Positions 42,088 to 51,085 of a stretch of DNA of 64,000 bases are shown here, piece after piece. The translations under genes and the position numbers were made by a program. Every line of letters starts with the position of its first letter. Position 1 is the first letter of the stretch. This DNA is from Acetobacteraceae bacterium (GTDB taxonomy: Bacteria; Pseudomonadota; Alphaproteobacteria; Acetobacterales; Acetobacteraceae): contig JAIXWG010000063.1 of assembly GCA_027482245.1 (NCBI GenBank), positions 57,083-121,082 on the forward strand, in the 5' to 3' direction. The notes below the pieces were generated by a model that saw nothing but the letters and a program-made list of their open reading frames with translations, made no database searches and had not been told where the DNA came from.

Positions 42088-43791
42088 TCAGCCCGCCCCC
42101 TGCCATTCCGCCATGCGGGTTTCCTGGCGCAGCCGCAGGCGCCGGAAATCGAGCGCGGCGAACAGTTCCTCTACGCCCGGGTCGCGGTCCTGGGCGATGG
42201 GCAGCGTCGTGCGCGCCTCCTCCGCGAAGCGCGCGCGCAGCGCGGGATCGGCGCCGAGATACGCCTCCTCCCACCAGCCCATGATGCGCGGCCGCGCGGC
42301 CTCCAGCGCCCGGGCACCCACGATCAGCCCGCCCTTGCTGCGGTTCGCCACAGCCGAGGCCGGCAGCAGGTTCCAGAGGTCGTTGCACGCCCAGGCCGAC
42401 CAGGGCAGGCAGTGGTCGATGTCGATGGACCCCGGCCGCAGCCGCTGCCCCGTCCAGACGCAATCGACGGGTGCGCCGCGCGCCAGGCGGTCCGCCACCA
42501 GGGCGCGGACGAAGCCCGTCTCCCGCTCCGGCTCCAGCCATTGCAGCGCGGCCAGGACCTCATCGGTCGAGACGACGCGCCCGGCCCTGGCGGCGTAGCC
42601 CTGGGTCAGGCGGACCCATTCCGCCAGCAGCATCGGCTCGATCCAGGCGGCCATGCGCCGCAGCGCCTGCCACACCGCCAGCGGCACGGTCGTGGCGCCG
42701 TAGGTCCAGAGCGTCTCCTGGTCCAGCCGCAGCCCGGCGGCGGGTGGCGGCAGGCGGCCATAGCGCGTCGGGAAGACCGGGCGGTCATCGGCGAAGGTCA
42801 GGTGCGTGGCGGGCATGGTAGCGATGACCTTGGCCGCATCGCCCAGCGCCAGCCGCAGCGCCGCCCCCATCTCGGCCCCGAAGCTCGCCCCCGGGCGCAG
42901 CTCGGCCGGGGCCAGCGGCGTCAGCGCCCGGAAGGCGTCCCGCACGAAGCCCATGCGGTCGCCCGGCAGCTGAGGCAGCCCGCGCGCCACCAGCGGCTTG
43001 AACATCCGCAGCCAGAACAGCGCCACCAGGCCGAGCGGCACCTCCACCGCATCGCCGGCCTCCCGCGCCACATTCGGGGAGGCATCGGCGATGCGCGCCA
43101 GGCAGCGGAGAAGCGCCAGCTTGTAGGTGGCCGATTTCTCCTGCCGCAGGATCACGCCCCGCAGCAGCGGCAGCGCGCCCGCGCCATCATCCGGCAGGTC
43201 GAGGATGACGGTCTGCCACCGCACATCCGCCCTGCCCTGCCGGTCCTCCACCCGCTCCGTCGCCACCCGCAGCGCGAGCCCGTGGTCGAGGCCGAGCCTT
43301 TCCACCTCCGCCGCCTCCATCGGCCACATCGGCCGGTCCTCCGGCGCCGGCCCGTGGCGGAGCGTCAGCACCAGGCGCCCGCCCGGCTTCAGCAGCGTCG
43401 CAAGCTTGCGCATGGCCCGCGGCCGGTCCGCCGGCGGCACATGCATCCAGACCGCGCTGGCCCAGACCAGGTCGAACTGAAGCCCCAGGCGATGCACCTG
43501 CGCCAGCGCCGGCATGCGGTCATCGACCCAGCGGATGGCGGCGGTCGGGTGCAGGCCACGGGCCGTGTCGCGCATGGCCGCGGCGGGCTCCACCGCCACC
43601 ACCTCCCACCCCCGATCCGCGAACCAGGCGGCATCGCGGCCGGACCCGGCGCCGACATCCAGCACCAGGCCGGGCGCGGCGGGCAGGAAGGGCATCGCGC
43701 CGGCGTGGATCTCCTCGAACCCGAAAGCCTCATAGGCCTCCGTGAACTCCCGGAACCCGCGGTTGTAGGGGGTGACGGTGTCGTATTCCAT
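42088..43791 (-). CDS. Methyltransferase-HNH endonuclease fusion protein
   Basis: A 567-residue two-domain protein. Residues about 1-200 are a class I SAM methyltransferase of the small-molecule type: motif I LDVGAGSGRDAAWFADRG at 44-61, then VVAVEPAAAMRDTARG and LLKPGGRLVLTLRHG. There is no DNA-methyltransferase NPPY or DPPY motif. After a helical middle, residues about 450-490 form an HNH nuclease: DIDHCLPWSAWACNDLWNLLPAS and NRSKGG, with Asp459-His460 and Asn483. The pairing is odd; the nuclease probably acts on DNA and the methyltransferase on another target or on the bound substrate. It is divergent from the sirtuin gene 54 bases away. Confidence 0.8.
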   Translation of the reverse strand: MEYDTVTPYNRGFREFTEAYEAFGFEEIHAGAMPFLPAAPGLVLDVGAGSGRDAAWFADRGWEVVAVEPAAAMRDTARGLHPTAAIRWVDDRMPALAQVHRLGLQFDLVWASAVWMHVPPADRPRAMRKLATLLKPGGRLVLTLRHGPAPEDRPMWPMEAAEVERLGLDHGLALRVATERVEDRQGRADVRWQTVILDLPDDGAGALPLLRGVILRQEKSATYKLALLRCLARIADASPNVAREAGDAVEVPLGLVALFWLRMFKPLVARGLPQLPGDRMGFVRDAFRALTPLAPAELRPGASFGAEMGAALRLALGDAAKVIATMPATHLTFADDRPVFPTRYGRLPPPAAGLRLDQETLWTYGATTVPLAVWQALRRMAAWIEPMLLAEWVRLTQGYAARAGRVVSTDEVLAALQWLEPERETGFVRALVADRLARGAPVDCVWTGQRLRPGSIDIDHCLPWSAWACNDLWNLLPASAVANRSKGGLIVGARALEAARPRIMGWWEEAYLGADPALRARFAEEARTTLPIAQDRDPGVEELFAALDFRRLRLRQETRMAEWQGAG

Positions 43792-43845
43792 CCCGCAAGC
43801 AGCCTCGCCTTTCGGGCCGGCCGCGCCAAGCGCTAGGTTCGGCGG

Positions 43846-44547
43846 ATGAAGCCCCGAAACATCGTCATCCTGACCGGCGCCGGCATCTCCGCGGAGAGCG
43901 GCCTCGCCACCTTCCGGGACAAGGACGGCCTCTGGTCCAAGGTCCGGATCGAGGATGTGGCGACGCCCGAGGCCTTCGCCCGCGATCCCGCCCGCGTCCA
44001 CGCCTTCTACAACGCCCGCCGCGCGCAGATCCGCGACCCGGCCATCGCCCCCAACGCCGCCCACCTTGCGCTGGCGGAACTCGATGCGCGCTGGCCGGGG
44101 GAGCTGCTGCTGGTGACGCAGAACGTGGATGACCTGCATGCCCGCGCGGGGTCGCGCCGGATGGTCGCGATGCATGGTGAACTCGCCAAGATCCGCTGCC
44201 TGGCCTGCGGGGCCGTGCAGCCCTGGGCGGAGGATCTCTCCACTGCCACCTCCTGCCCCGCCTGCGGCGCGGTGGGCAGGCTCCGCCCGCACATCGTCTG
44301 GTTCGGGGAGATGCCGATGCAGATGGAGCGCATCGGCGCGGCGCTCGATTCCTGCGACCTCTTCGTCTCCATCGGCACCTCCGGCCACGTCTATCCGGCG
44401 GCGGGCTTCGCCGCGGAGGTCGCGGGCCACGCCCGCACGCTGGAGCTGAACCTGGAACCCAGCGCCGGCCGCAGCCGCTTCGACGAAGCCCGGCACGGCC
44501 CGGCGACGCGGCTGGTGCCGGATTTCGTGGCGGAGCTGCTGGCATGA
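43846..44547 (+). CDS. cobB: NAD-dependent protein deacylase (sirtuin, CobB-like)
   Basis: A 233-residue sirtuin. NAD binding: TGAGISAESGLATFRD; TQNVDDLH; the catalytic His110 in VAMHGEL. The zinc site has CLAC and CPAC pairs. Tyr55 and Arg58 in AFYNARRAQI match the class III pair that selects acidic acyl groups, so it can probably remove succinyl as well as acetyl groups. The end overlaps the Sel1 gene (ATGA). Confidence 0.92.
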   Translation: MKPRNIVILTGAGISAESGLATFRDKDGLWSKVRIEDVATPEAFARDPARVHAFYNARRAQIRDPAIAPNAAHLALAELDARWPGELLLVTQNVDDLHARAGSRRMVAMHGELAKIRCLACGAVQPWAEDLSTATSCPACGAVGRLRPHIVWFGEMPMQMERIGAALDSCDLFVSIGTSGHVYPAAGFAAEVAGHARTLELNLEPSAGRSRFDEARHGPATRLVPDFVAELLA

Positions 44548-45590
44548 CCGCGCTGCGGCGCGTGGCGGCCGCCTTGCTGCTGTCGGCCACCGCGGCGCAG
44601 GCGCAGCCTGCTGCCGTGCCGCCGGGCATCCTTGCCTGCGACCGTGCCGCCGCTGCGCCGCACGACCCGACGCGGCCCGAAGGCGTCCCTGGCGTGCTCT
44701 TCGACCGGCTGGACCCCGCCGATGCACCGGTCTGCGAACAGGCCGGGCGCGAGGCGCCCGACATCGCCCGCCTGCCGTTCCAGCTCGCCCGCCTGCGCGA
44801 ACGCGTGGGGCAGGAGGCGGAAGCCGTGGCGCTGTATCGGGAGGCCGCGCGGCTCGGCCATGTCGCCGCCATGCTGCGGCTGGCGCGGATGGATGCGGCA
44901 GGCTTCCCGGCGGAGGCGATTCGCCTGCTGCGGCAGGCCGCCGAGGGGGGCAGCGACCCCGCCCTGATCGGCCCCGCGGAGTTGCTGGCCCTGGGCGCGC
45001 CCGGCATCCCTCCCGACGAGGCGGAGGCGCTTCGCCTGTTGCGCCGCGCCGCGCAGGGCGGCACGCCGGAAGCACTCTTCGCCTTCGGCCGGCTTCGCAT
45101 GGGCGACCACCAGCCCCTTTTCGGCCAGCGCGATTCCCTCGTGACGGACCAGATCGAGGGCGCGCGGCTGTTCCGCCTGGCGGCCGAGCGTGGCTATGCC
45201 CCGGCGCAGTCGCGCCTCGCCCTGCTCCACCAGCACGGCCTCGCTGTGAACGGCCAGGTGGTCGTCACGGAGGATGAGGCGGAGGCGCTCCGCCTCTATC
45301 GCCTGGCCGCCGAGGGGGGCGATCTCTTCGCCCTCAACAGCATCGGCGTCTTCCATGAGCAAGGGCGCGGCGGCCTGGCGCGGGACGATGCCGCGGCGCT
45401 GCGCCACTACCGGGAGACGGCCGCGCGCGGCGACGACGTCGCGATGTTCAACCTCGGCCGCTTCTCCCTGGAAGGCCGCGGCGGTCTGGCACCGGACCGC
45501 GAGGCCGGGATCGGCTGGCACCGGCAGGCCGCGCGCGCGGGCAATCCCGGGTCGCAACTGGCCCTGCGGCGGCTTGGCCTGGATTGGTGA
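44544..45590 (+). CDS. Sel1-repeat secreted protein
   Basis: A 348-residue protein with a signal peptide (VAAALLLSATAAQAQPA) and a chain of Sel1-type TPRs from about residue 85 to the end, seen as repeated A-x-x-LyrxAAexG-xxAxxxLgxl patterns (for example EALRLYRLAAEGGDLFALNSIGVFHEQGRGGLARDD). Sel1 proteins act as scaffolds in envelope or secreted complexes. It is coupled to cobB upstream and followed after 12 bases by the serine protease gene. Confidence 0.87.
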   Translation: MTALRRVAAALLLSATAAQAQPAAVPPGILACDRAAAAPHDPTRPEGVPGVLFDRLDPADAPVCEQAGREAPDIARLPFQLARLRERVGQEAEAVALYREAARLGHVAAMLRLARMDAAGFPAEAIRLLRQAAEGGSDPALIGPAELLALGAPGIPPDEAEALRLLRRAAQGGTPEALFAFGRLRMGDHQPLFGQRDSLVTDQIEGARLFRLAAERGYAPAQSRLALLHQHGLAVNGQVVVTEDEAEALRLYRLAAEGGDLFALNSIGVFHEQGRGGLARDDAAALRHYRETAARGDDVAMFNLGRFSLEGRGGLAPDREAGIGWHRQAARAGNPGSQLALRRLGLDW

Positions 45591-45602
45591 GGCCTGCCCG
45601 GG

Positions 45603-46310
45603 ATGCGCGCCCTTGTCCTCCTCGCCCTGCTTCTCGCGCCGCCCGCCCTCGCCCAGCCCCTGCCCCGCCCGGGCCTCGACCCCGCGGCGGAGGCGCGCCA
45701 GGCCGTGGATATCCGCCTTCCCCCCTGGTCCAGCCTGGTGCGCGTGCAGACGGAGGCCGGCACGCGCTGCACCGGCGCGCTGATCGCGCCGGACCGCGTG
45801 CTGACCGCCGCCCACTGCCTGGTCGCGCCCCGCACGGGCAACCTGGTGCTGCCCGGCCGGACGCATGTGCTGGCGGGGTATGAGCGGGGCGAGTTCCGGG
45901 CGCATGCGACGGTGCTGGCCTTCCGCATCGGCCCCAGCTTCGACCCCGCCGCGCGCGGGCCGACAGGGGCGGATTGGGCGCTGCTGCGCCTCGCCTCCCC
46001 GCTGCCCGGCCCGGTGATGCCCCGCGCCCCCCTGCCCGCCCCCGGCACGCCCGCCATGCTGGCCGGCTTCCAGCAGGACCGCGCCCATGCGCTGCTGGCC
46101 GATACCGCCTGCCGGGTGGAGGGGCGCCACCGCGATTCCAGCCAGCGCTGGCTGCTCCGGCATGATTGCGCCGCGACGCGCGGCTCCTCCGGCGGGCCGC
46201 TGCTGGTGCGGCAGGGGGATGGCTGGGCGGTAGGCGGCATCGCCGCCACGGCCCAGCGCGAGGCGCGCGGCGGCACGGCCGTGGCGCTGGAGGGGCTGGA
46301 ACTCGATTGA
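45603..46310 (+). CDS. Trypsin-like serine protease
   Basis: A 235-residue secreted S1-type protease with a signal peptide (LVLLALLLAPPALAQ). The triad is complete: His71 in VLTAAHCLV, Asp124 in GADWALLRL and Ser196 in TRGSSGGPLLV. The usual GDSGG is GSSGG. There is no PDZ domain. It follows the Sel1 gene in the same operon, so a periplasmic job with that partner is possible. The 126-base gap after it shows only the direct repeat GTGCTAAAA. Confidence 0.87.
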   Translation: MRALVLLALLLAPPALAQPLPRPGLDPAAEARQAVDIRLPPWSSLVRVQTEAGTRCTGALIAPDRVLTAAHCLVAPRTGNLVLPGRTHVLAGYERGEFRAHATVLAFRIGPSFDPAARGPTGADWALLRLASPLPGPVMPRAPLPAPGTPAMLAGFQQDRAHALLADTACRVEGRHRDSSQRWLLRHDCAATRGSSGGPLLVRQGDGWAVGGIAATAQREARGGTAVALEGLELD

Positions 46311-46436
46311 CGCCGCCGGGCGATCAGGACAATATACCTACATCACCGCCTGAGCCGCGCCCGGGAGGGCCCCCGGCAGACACCGCAGAATCGGTGCTAA
46401 AAGTGCTAAAAAGGGTTAGTGCCTCTTATCCCAGGG

Positions 46437-49091
46437 TCACGCGGCCTGGGAGCCGGCGGCCTTGGCGGCCAAGCCGAGCTTCCGCAGCAGCAGGTCCCGC
46501 TGCACCGGCTTGCCGACATAGTCGTCCATCCCCGCCTCCCGGCACTGCCGTTCGAATTCGGGGCCGACGGCGGCGGTCAGGCCGATGATGTGGGTGCGGC
46601 GGTTCGGCCCGGGATGGCCGCGGATGCTGCGCGTCGCCTCCAGCCCGTCCATCACGGGCATCTGCAGGTCCATCAGGATCACGTCGTAGGGGGCGGCGCG
46701 GGCCGCCGTCACGGCCTGCTGGCCATCGCCAGCCACGACCACGGCGGCGCCGGCGCGGCTCAGGATGGTCTTCATCACCAGCTGGTTGGTCGGGTTGTCC
46801 TCCACCAGCAGCACCCGCACCTGCGGCCCGGCCTCGGCCAGGGCTTCCGGCACCGGGGCGGGCGGCGGCGGCGGGGCGGCGGCGACGGGCTTCGGCGGCG
46901 CCACCGCCACCAGCAGCGCGTCGCGCAGCCGCGTCGGCAGGGCCGGCTTCAGCAGCAGCCCGTCCAGCACACCCTGCCCGTTCGCCTCGCGCGGGTCGGT
47001 GGAGCCGGAGGCGCAGAGCAGCAGACGCGGGCGGCCGAAGGCGTCCCATTCCTGCCGGATGCGCCGCGCGAGGGCGAGCCCGTCGCCATCCGGCAGCTGC
47101 CCGTCCAGCACCGCGGCCTCGAAGGGCCGGCCGAGCGTCGCGGCCTGGCGCAGCGCGGCCAGCGCGGTGCCGCCATCCGCCACCGCGATCGCCTCCGCCC
47201 CCATGCCGGCAAGCTGCCGGACCATGATCTCCCGGTTCAGCGGCAGGTCGTCCACCACCAGGATGCGGCGGCCGGACAGGCCCGTCAGCGGCAGCTGGTC
47301 GCCCTCCACGCGGCCGATCTTGACGGTGAAGCGGAAGATGCTGCCGCCGCCATTGCGCACGCCGGCCAGGCGCGGCACCGCCTCGATGCCCCCGCCCATC
47401 TCCTCCGCCAGACGCTTGCAGATCGCGAGACCGAGGCCGGTGCCGCCATACTTGCGGCGGATGGAGGCATCGGCCTGGGTGAAGCGTTCGAAGAGCATGC
47501 CGATCTTGTCGCGCTCGATCCCGATGCCCGTGTCGGAGACGGAGACGCGCAGCCGCCAGTAGTCCAGCTCCGCCTCGATCGAGATCGCGACCTGGATCCA
47601 GCCGGTCTCGGTGAACTTGATGGCGTTGCCCACCAGGTTGAACAGCATCTGCCGGATGCGGCCGGGGTCCCCCACCACCTTGTGCGGCAGGTCGGGGGCC
47701 AGCGCGCAGACCAGCTCCACCCCCTTCGCCGCGGCGCGGGGGGCGAAGAGCTCGACGATCGTCGCGATCTCCTGCTCCACGTTGAAGGGCACGCTTTCCA
47801 GCTGCAGCGCGCCGGCTTCCAGCTTGGAGAAGTCGAGGATGTCGTTCAGCACCATCATCAGGTGCTCGGCGCTGCCCTGGATCGTCTCCGCATAGCGGCG
47901 CTGCACGCCATCGAGCCCGGTGTCGAGCAGCAGGCCCGTCATGCCGATCACGCCGTTCATCGGCGTGCGGATCTCATGGCTCATGGAGGCGAGGAATTCC
48001 TCCTTCGCCCGGCTGGCGGCCACCGCCGCGCGCTCGCTTTCCGCCAGGCGCTGGCCCTGCATCTTCAGCGCCTGCGCCTGGCGAACCAGCAGCCAGAGCG
48101 CGACCAGCGTGACGACGGCCGCGGCCGCGACGCCGGCGGCCAGCAGGGCGCCGAGACGGTTGGCGGTATCCAGCGCATCGGCACGGCTGCGCGCCGTCTC
48201 CACCACGAAGGTGCCCTGGCGCGTGACGGCGAAGGAGGCGACGACCTCCGACCCGTCCTGGTCCACGCCGGCCCAGGTCCCGGTCTCCCGCCGCGGCAGG
48301 AAGTCCCGGAAGATCCAGGAAGAGGAGTTGAGTTCACCGACGCCCTGCGTCGCGCCGTCGGAGCGCGCGAGCAGCAGGCCCTGGAAGGAGTGGACGCGGA
48401 CGATGGCGCCGAAGGCATCGGCATGGCGCCGCGCGACGCCGACCAGGTAGTCCGGGTTCAGCACGGCGACGATGGCGCCCTGGAACTCCCCCCGCGCGCC
48501 GCGCATGGCGCGGGCATAGGGGATGGAATAGAGCCCGCCGGCCTGGGCGATGGACCGCCCCTGCGGCCCGATGAAGCGCCCGGGTTCCGGCGCGCCGAGC
48601 CGCAGCGCCTGGTTGCCGAAGCGCAGCAGGCGGAACCATTCGCGGTCGGCGACGGAGGCCTCCCGCAGCCCCTCCACGGAGCTGGCGATGATGAAGCCCT
48701 GCGCGTCGGTGATCAGCAGGGCGCGCATCTGCGGCACGTCCCGGATGCGGCCGGTGATCTGGCGGGTGACGGTGGCGGGGTCGGTCTCCGCCAGCCGGTC
48801 GGCGGCGTCCATCACGACCAGGTCCACGGTCTGCATGGCGCGCGTCAGCTGGTCCGCCAGCCCGGCCGCGACCCCCTGGGTAAGCCGTTCCGCTTCCGCG
48901 ATGGCATCCTGTTGGCCGCGGTGCATTAAGATGCTGTAGATGCCGAGCAGGCATAGGGCGACGAGGCCGACCGCGGCGGAGAAGAGCAGCCAGGGACGCG
49001 GCTCGCTCGGCTTCGGCGCACCGAGGCCAAGCGAACGCCTGAAGGCTGCACGGAGTTGGGCGATGCGTGGGACCATCTTTGCGACGGCCAT
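46437..49091 (-). CDS. Hybrid sensor histidine kinase with two receiver domains
   Basis: An 884-residue membrane sensor. Helices near residues 35-55 and 290-310 bound a Cache-type periplasmic domain. Then follow HisKA (phospho-acceptor His in SMSHEIRTPMNG), HATPase (LFNLVGNAIKFTE, VSDTGIGI, GGTGLGLAICK), receiver 1 (RILVVDDLPLNR, VLDGQLPDGDG) and receiver 2 (VLLVEDNPTNQ, ILMDLQMPVMDG, KP). There is no HPt or output domain here. I chose the ATG at 49091 (AGG upstream); the ATG at 49076 is an option. The start overlaps the divergent binding-protein gene by 29 bases. Confidence 0.9.
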   Translation of the reverse strand: MAVAKMVPRIAQLRAAFRRSLGLGAPKPSEPRPWLLFSAAVGLVALCLLGIYSILMHRGQQDAIAEAERLTQGVAAGLADQLTRAMQTVDLVVMDAADRLAETDPATVTRQITGRIRDVPQMRALLITDAQGFIIASSVEGLREASVADREWFRLLRFGNQALRLGAPEPGRFIGPQGRSIAQAGGLYSIPYARAMRGARGEFQGAIVAVLNPDYLVGVARRHADAFGAIVRVHSFQGLLLARSDGATQGVGELNSSSWIFRDFLPRRETGTWAGVDQDGSEVVASFAVTRQGTFVVETARSRADALDTANRLGALLAAGVAAAAVVTLVALWLLVRQAQALKMQGQRLAESERAAVAASRAKEEFLASMSHEIRTPMNGVIGMTGLLLDTGLDGVQRRYAETIQGSAEHLMMVLNDILDFSKLEAGALQLESVPFNVEQEIATIVELFAPRAAAKGVELVCALAPDLPHKVVGDPGRIRQMLFNLVGNAIKFTETGWIQVAISIEAELDYWRLRVSVSDTGIGIERDKIGMLFERFTQADASIRRKYGGTGLGLAICKRLAEEMGGGIEAVPRLAGVRNGGGSIFRFTVKIGRVEGDQLPLTGLSGRRILVVDDLPLNREIMVRQLAGMGAEAIAVADGGTALAALRQAATLGRPFEAAVLDGQLPDGDGLALARRIRQEWDAFGRPRLLLCASGSTDPREANGQGVLDGLLLKPALPTRLRDALLVAVAPPKPVAAAPPPPPAPVPEALAEAGPQVRVLLVEDNPTNQLVMKTILSRAGAAVVVAGDGQQAVTAARAAPYDVILMDLQMPVMDGLEATRSIRGHPGPNRRTHIIGLTAAVGPEFERQCREAGMDDYVGKPVQRDLLLRKLGLAAKAAGSQAA

Positions 49092-49977
49092 TATCGGCCT
49101 ATTCGTCTTTTTTTGCGAGCGCGGTGAAGGCGTTCTGGCGCAAACATCGGGAGCGCAACGGTCCGCCACCGACACACCGTTGATTTTGGCTCAGAATTCC
49201 CCGGCCGCCTCGGCGCAGCCCCCCGCCGCCACGCCCCAGGCCGCCGCCCCGCGGCCCGAGCGCATGCCCGTTATTCGCGCCAGGGGCGAAATCCGCGTCT
49301 GCATGTGGCCGGAATATTTTGCCATCTCCTACCGCAACCCCCGGAACGGGGAGTTGGAGGGGATCGACATCGACATGGCCCGCGCCCTGGCCGCGCGGCT
49401 CGCTGTCCGCCTGACCTTCGTCGAGACCAATTTCGGCGAGTTCATGGACCGGATCGACGACGGCACCTGCGACATCGCCATGATGGCGGTCGGCATCACG
49501 CCGCCGCGGGCGCAGCGCATCGCCTTCTCCAAGCCCTACCTGGCCAGCCCGGTCTACGCGGTGACGACGCGCACCAACACCCGCATCCAGTCCTGGCGGG
49601 ACATCGACAGCGCCGGCACCGTCGTGGCCGTCGCCGCCGGCACCATCATGGAACCGCTGATGCGCGACGCGCTGCGCAACGCGGAACTCATGGTGGTCCG
49701 CATGCCCCGGACGCGGGAGGGGGAGATCCTGTCCGGCCGCGCCGACGTCTTCATGTCGGACTACCCCTACACCCGCCGCATGGTGCTGATGCATGACTGG
49801 GCGCGCGTGATCGACCCGCCGGGCCGGTTCGGGGAGACGCTCTACGCCTATGCCGTGCAGCGCAACGACGCGGCCTGGCTGAACGAGGTCAACGCCTTCC
49901 TGGAACGCGCGCGGCTGGACGGCACCATCACCCGGTCCGCCACGCGCCACGGCCTGGCGCCGATCCTGCTGCCCTGA
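49063..49977 (+). CDS. Periplasmic amino-acid-type solute-binding protein
   Basis: A 304-residue SBP_bac_3-type protein with a signal peptide (GTIFATAIIGLFVFFCERGEGVLAQ) and a Pro/Ala-rich linker. The binding domain begins at IRARGEIRVCMWPEYFAISYRNPRNGELEGIDIDMARALAARL and has the phosphate-like loop DDGTCDIAMMAVGITPPRAQRIAFSKPY. No permease genes are nearby. Head-to-head overlap with the sensor kinase suggests it might feed a ligand signal to the kinase rather than transport; that is inference. The start at 49063 is needed for the signal peptide. Confidence 0.85.
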   Translation: MRGTIFATAIIGLFVFFCERGEGVLAQTSGAQRSATDTPLILAQNSPAASAQPPAATPQAAAPRPERMPVIRARGEIRVCMWPEYFAISYRNPRNGELEGIDIDMARALAARLAVRLTFVETNFGEFMDRIDDGTCDIAMMAVGITPPRAQRIAFSKPYLASPVYAVTTRTNTRIQSWRDIDSAGTVVAVAAGTIMEPLMRDALRNAELMVVRMPRTREGEILSGRADVFMSDYPYTRRMVLMHDWARVIDPPGRFGETLYAYAVQRNDAAWLNEVNAFLERARLDGTITRSATRHGLAPILLP

Positions 49978-50046
49978 AGTGCTTGCCCGGCGGCGGCGGC
50001 GCTGTCACATGACGGAGGATTAACGACCCAACCGGGAGACGACGTC

Positions 50047-51018
50047 ATGCTCACCCGCCGCAGCGCCCTGACGGCCGCGCTGGTCGCGCCTGCCCTGCTG
50101 CCCCGTGCCGCCGGCGCGCAAGGCGCCTGGGTGCCGGACCGGGGCCTGACCATGATCGTGGCCTTCGCGGCCGGCGGCGGCACGGACCTCGCCGCCCGCA
50201 CCATCGCCCGCTTCATGGAACGCGACCTCGGCCAGCCCGTGGTGGTGCTGAACCGCCCGGGCGCGGGGGGCGAGATCGGCTTCACCGAACTGGCCCGCGC
50301 GCGGCCGGACGGGCTGACGATCGGCTTCATCAACACGCCCCATATCGTGACCCTGCCGATCGAGCGGCGGACGCGCTTCGCCCTCTCCGACTTCACGCTG
50401 ATCGGCAACATCGTCGATGACCCGGGCGGGCTCTGGGTGCTGGCCGACAGCCCCTACCGGACGCTGGAGGACCTGCTGGCCGCGGCGCGGGCGCGGCCGG
50501 AGACGATCGGCTACGGCACCACCGGCATCGGGTCCGACGACCACCTGGCCATGCTGGCGCTGGAGCGCACGAGCGGTGCCAAGTTCCTGCACGTGCCCTT
50601 CGGCGGCAGCGCGCAGGTCAAGCAGAACCTGCTGTCCCGCGCCATTCCCGTCGGCGTCATGAACGTGGCGGAGGGGGTGGCCGAGATGAACCAGGGCGTG
50701 CTGCGCCCCCTCGCCCAGATGGGGGAGACGCGCTGGCAGCCGCTGGCGCAGGTGCCGACGCTGCGGGAGAAGGGCTTCGACGTGATCGAGGGCTCGATGC
50801 GCGGCATGGCGGCGCCGGCCGGCCTGCCCGCCCCCATGCTGGACCGCCTGGCGCTGTCCGTCCGCCGCACGGTGGAGAATGCGGAGTTCCAGGCCGCCGC
50901 CACGCAGCAGAACCTGCCGCTGCGGTTCCTGGCGCCCGATGCCTATGCGGCGGAACTCCGCGCGCTGCAGACCCGCTACCAGACGCTGTGGAACGCCCAT
51001 CCCTGGCGGGAGAGTTGA
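50047..51018 (+). CDS. Bug/TctC family solute-binding protein
   Basis: A 323-residue periplasmic binding protein with an RR-type signal (LTRRSALTAALVAPALLPRAAGAQ). The family pattern is clear: LTMIVAFAAGGGTDLAARTIARFMERDLGQPVVVLNRPGAGGEIG and later HVPFGGSAQVKQNLLSR. Such proteins bind carboxylic acids for TctAB transporters, which are not encoded here. It is the first of three Bug-type genes within 6.5 kb; the next begins 68 bases downstream. Confidence 0.9.
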   Translation: MLTRRSALTAALVAPALLPRAAGAQGAWVPDRGLTMIVAFAAGGGTDLAARTIARFMERDLGQPVVVLNRPGAGGEIGFTELARARPDGLTIGFINTPHIVTLPIERRTRFALSDFTLIGNIVDDPGGLWVLADSPYRTLEDLLAAARARPETIGYGTTGIGSDDHLAMLALERTSGAKFLHVPFGGSAQVKQNLLSRAIPVGVMNVAEGVAEMNQGVLRPLAQMGETRWQPLAQVPTLREKGFDVIEGSMRGMAAPAGLPAPMLDRLALSVRRTVENAEFQAAATQQNLPLRFLAPDAYAAELRALQTRYQTLWNAHPWRES

Positions 51019-51085
51019 TCGCTTCCGGCTACCGCCAGGGCCCGCGGCGGGCTTAACTGAAAAAAAACACCGCTGGAGGAAACGA

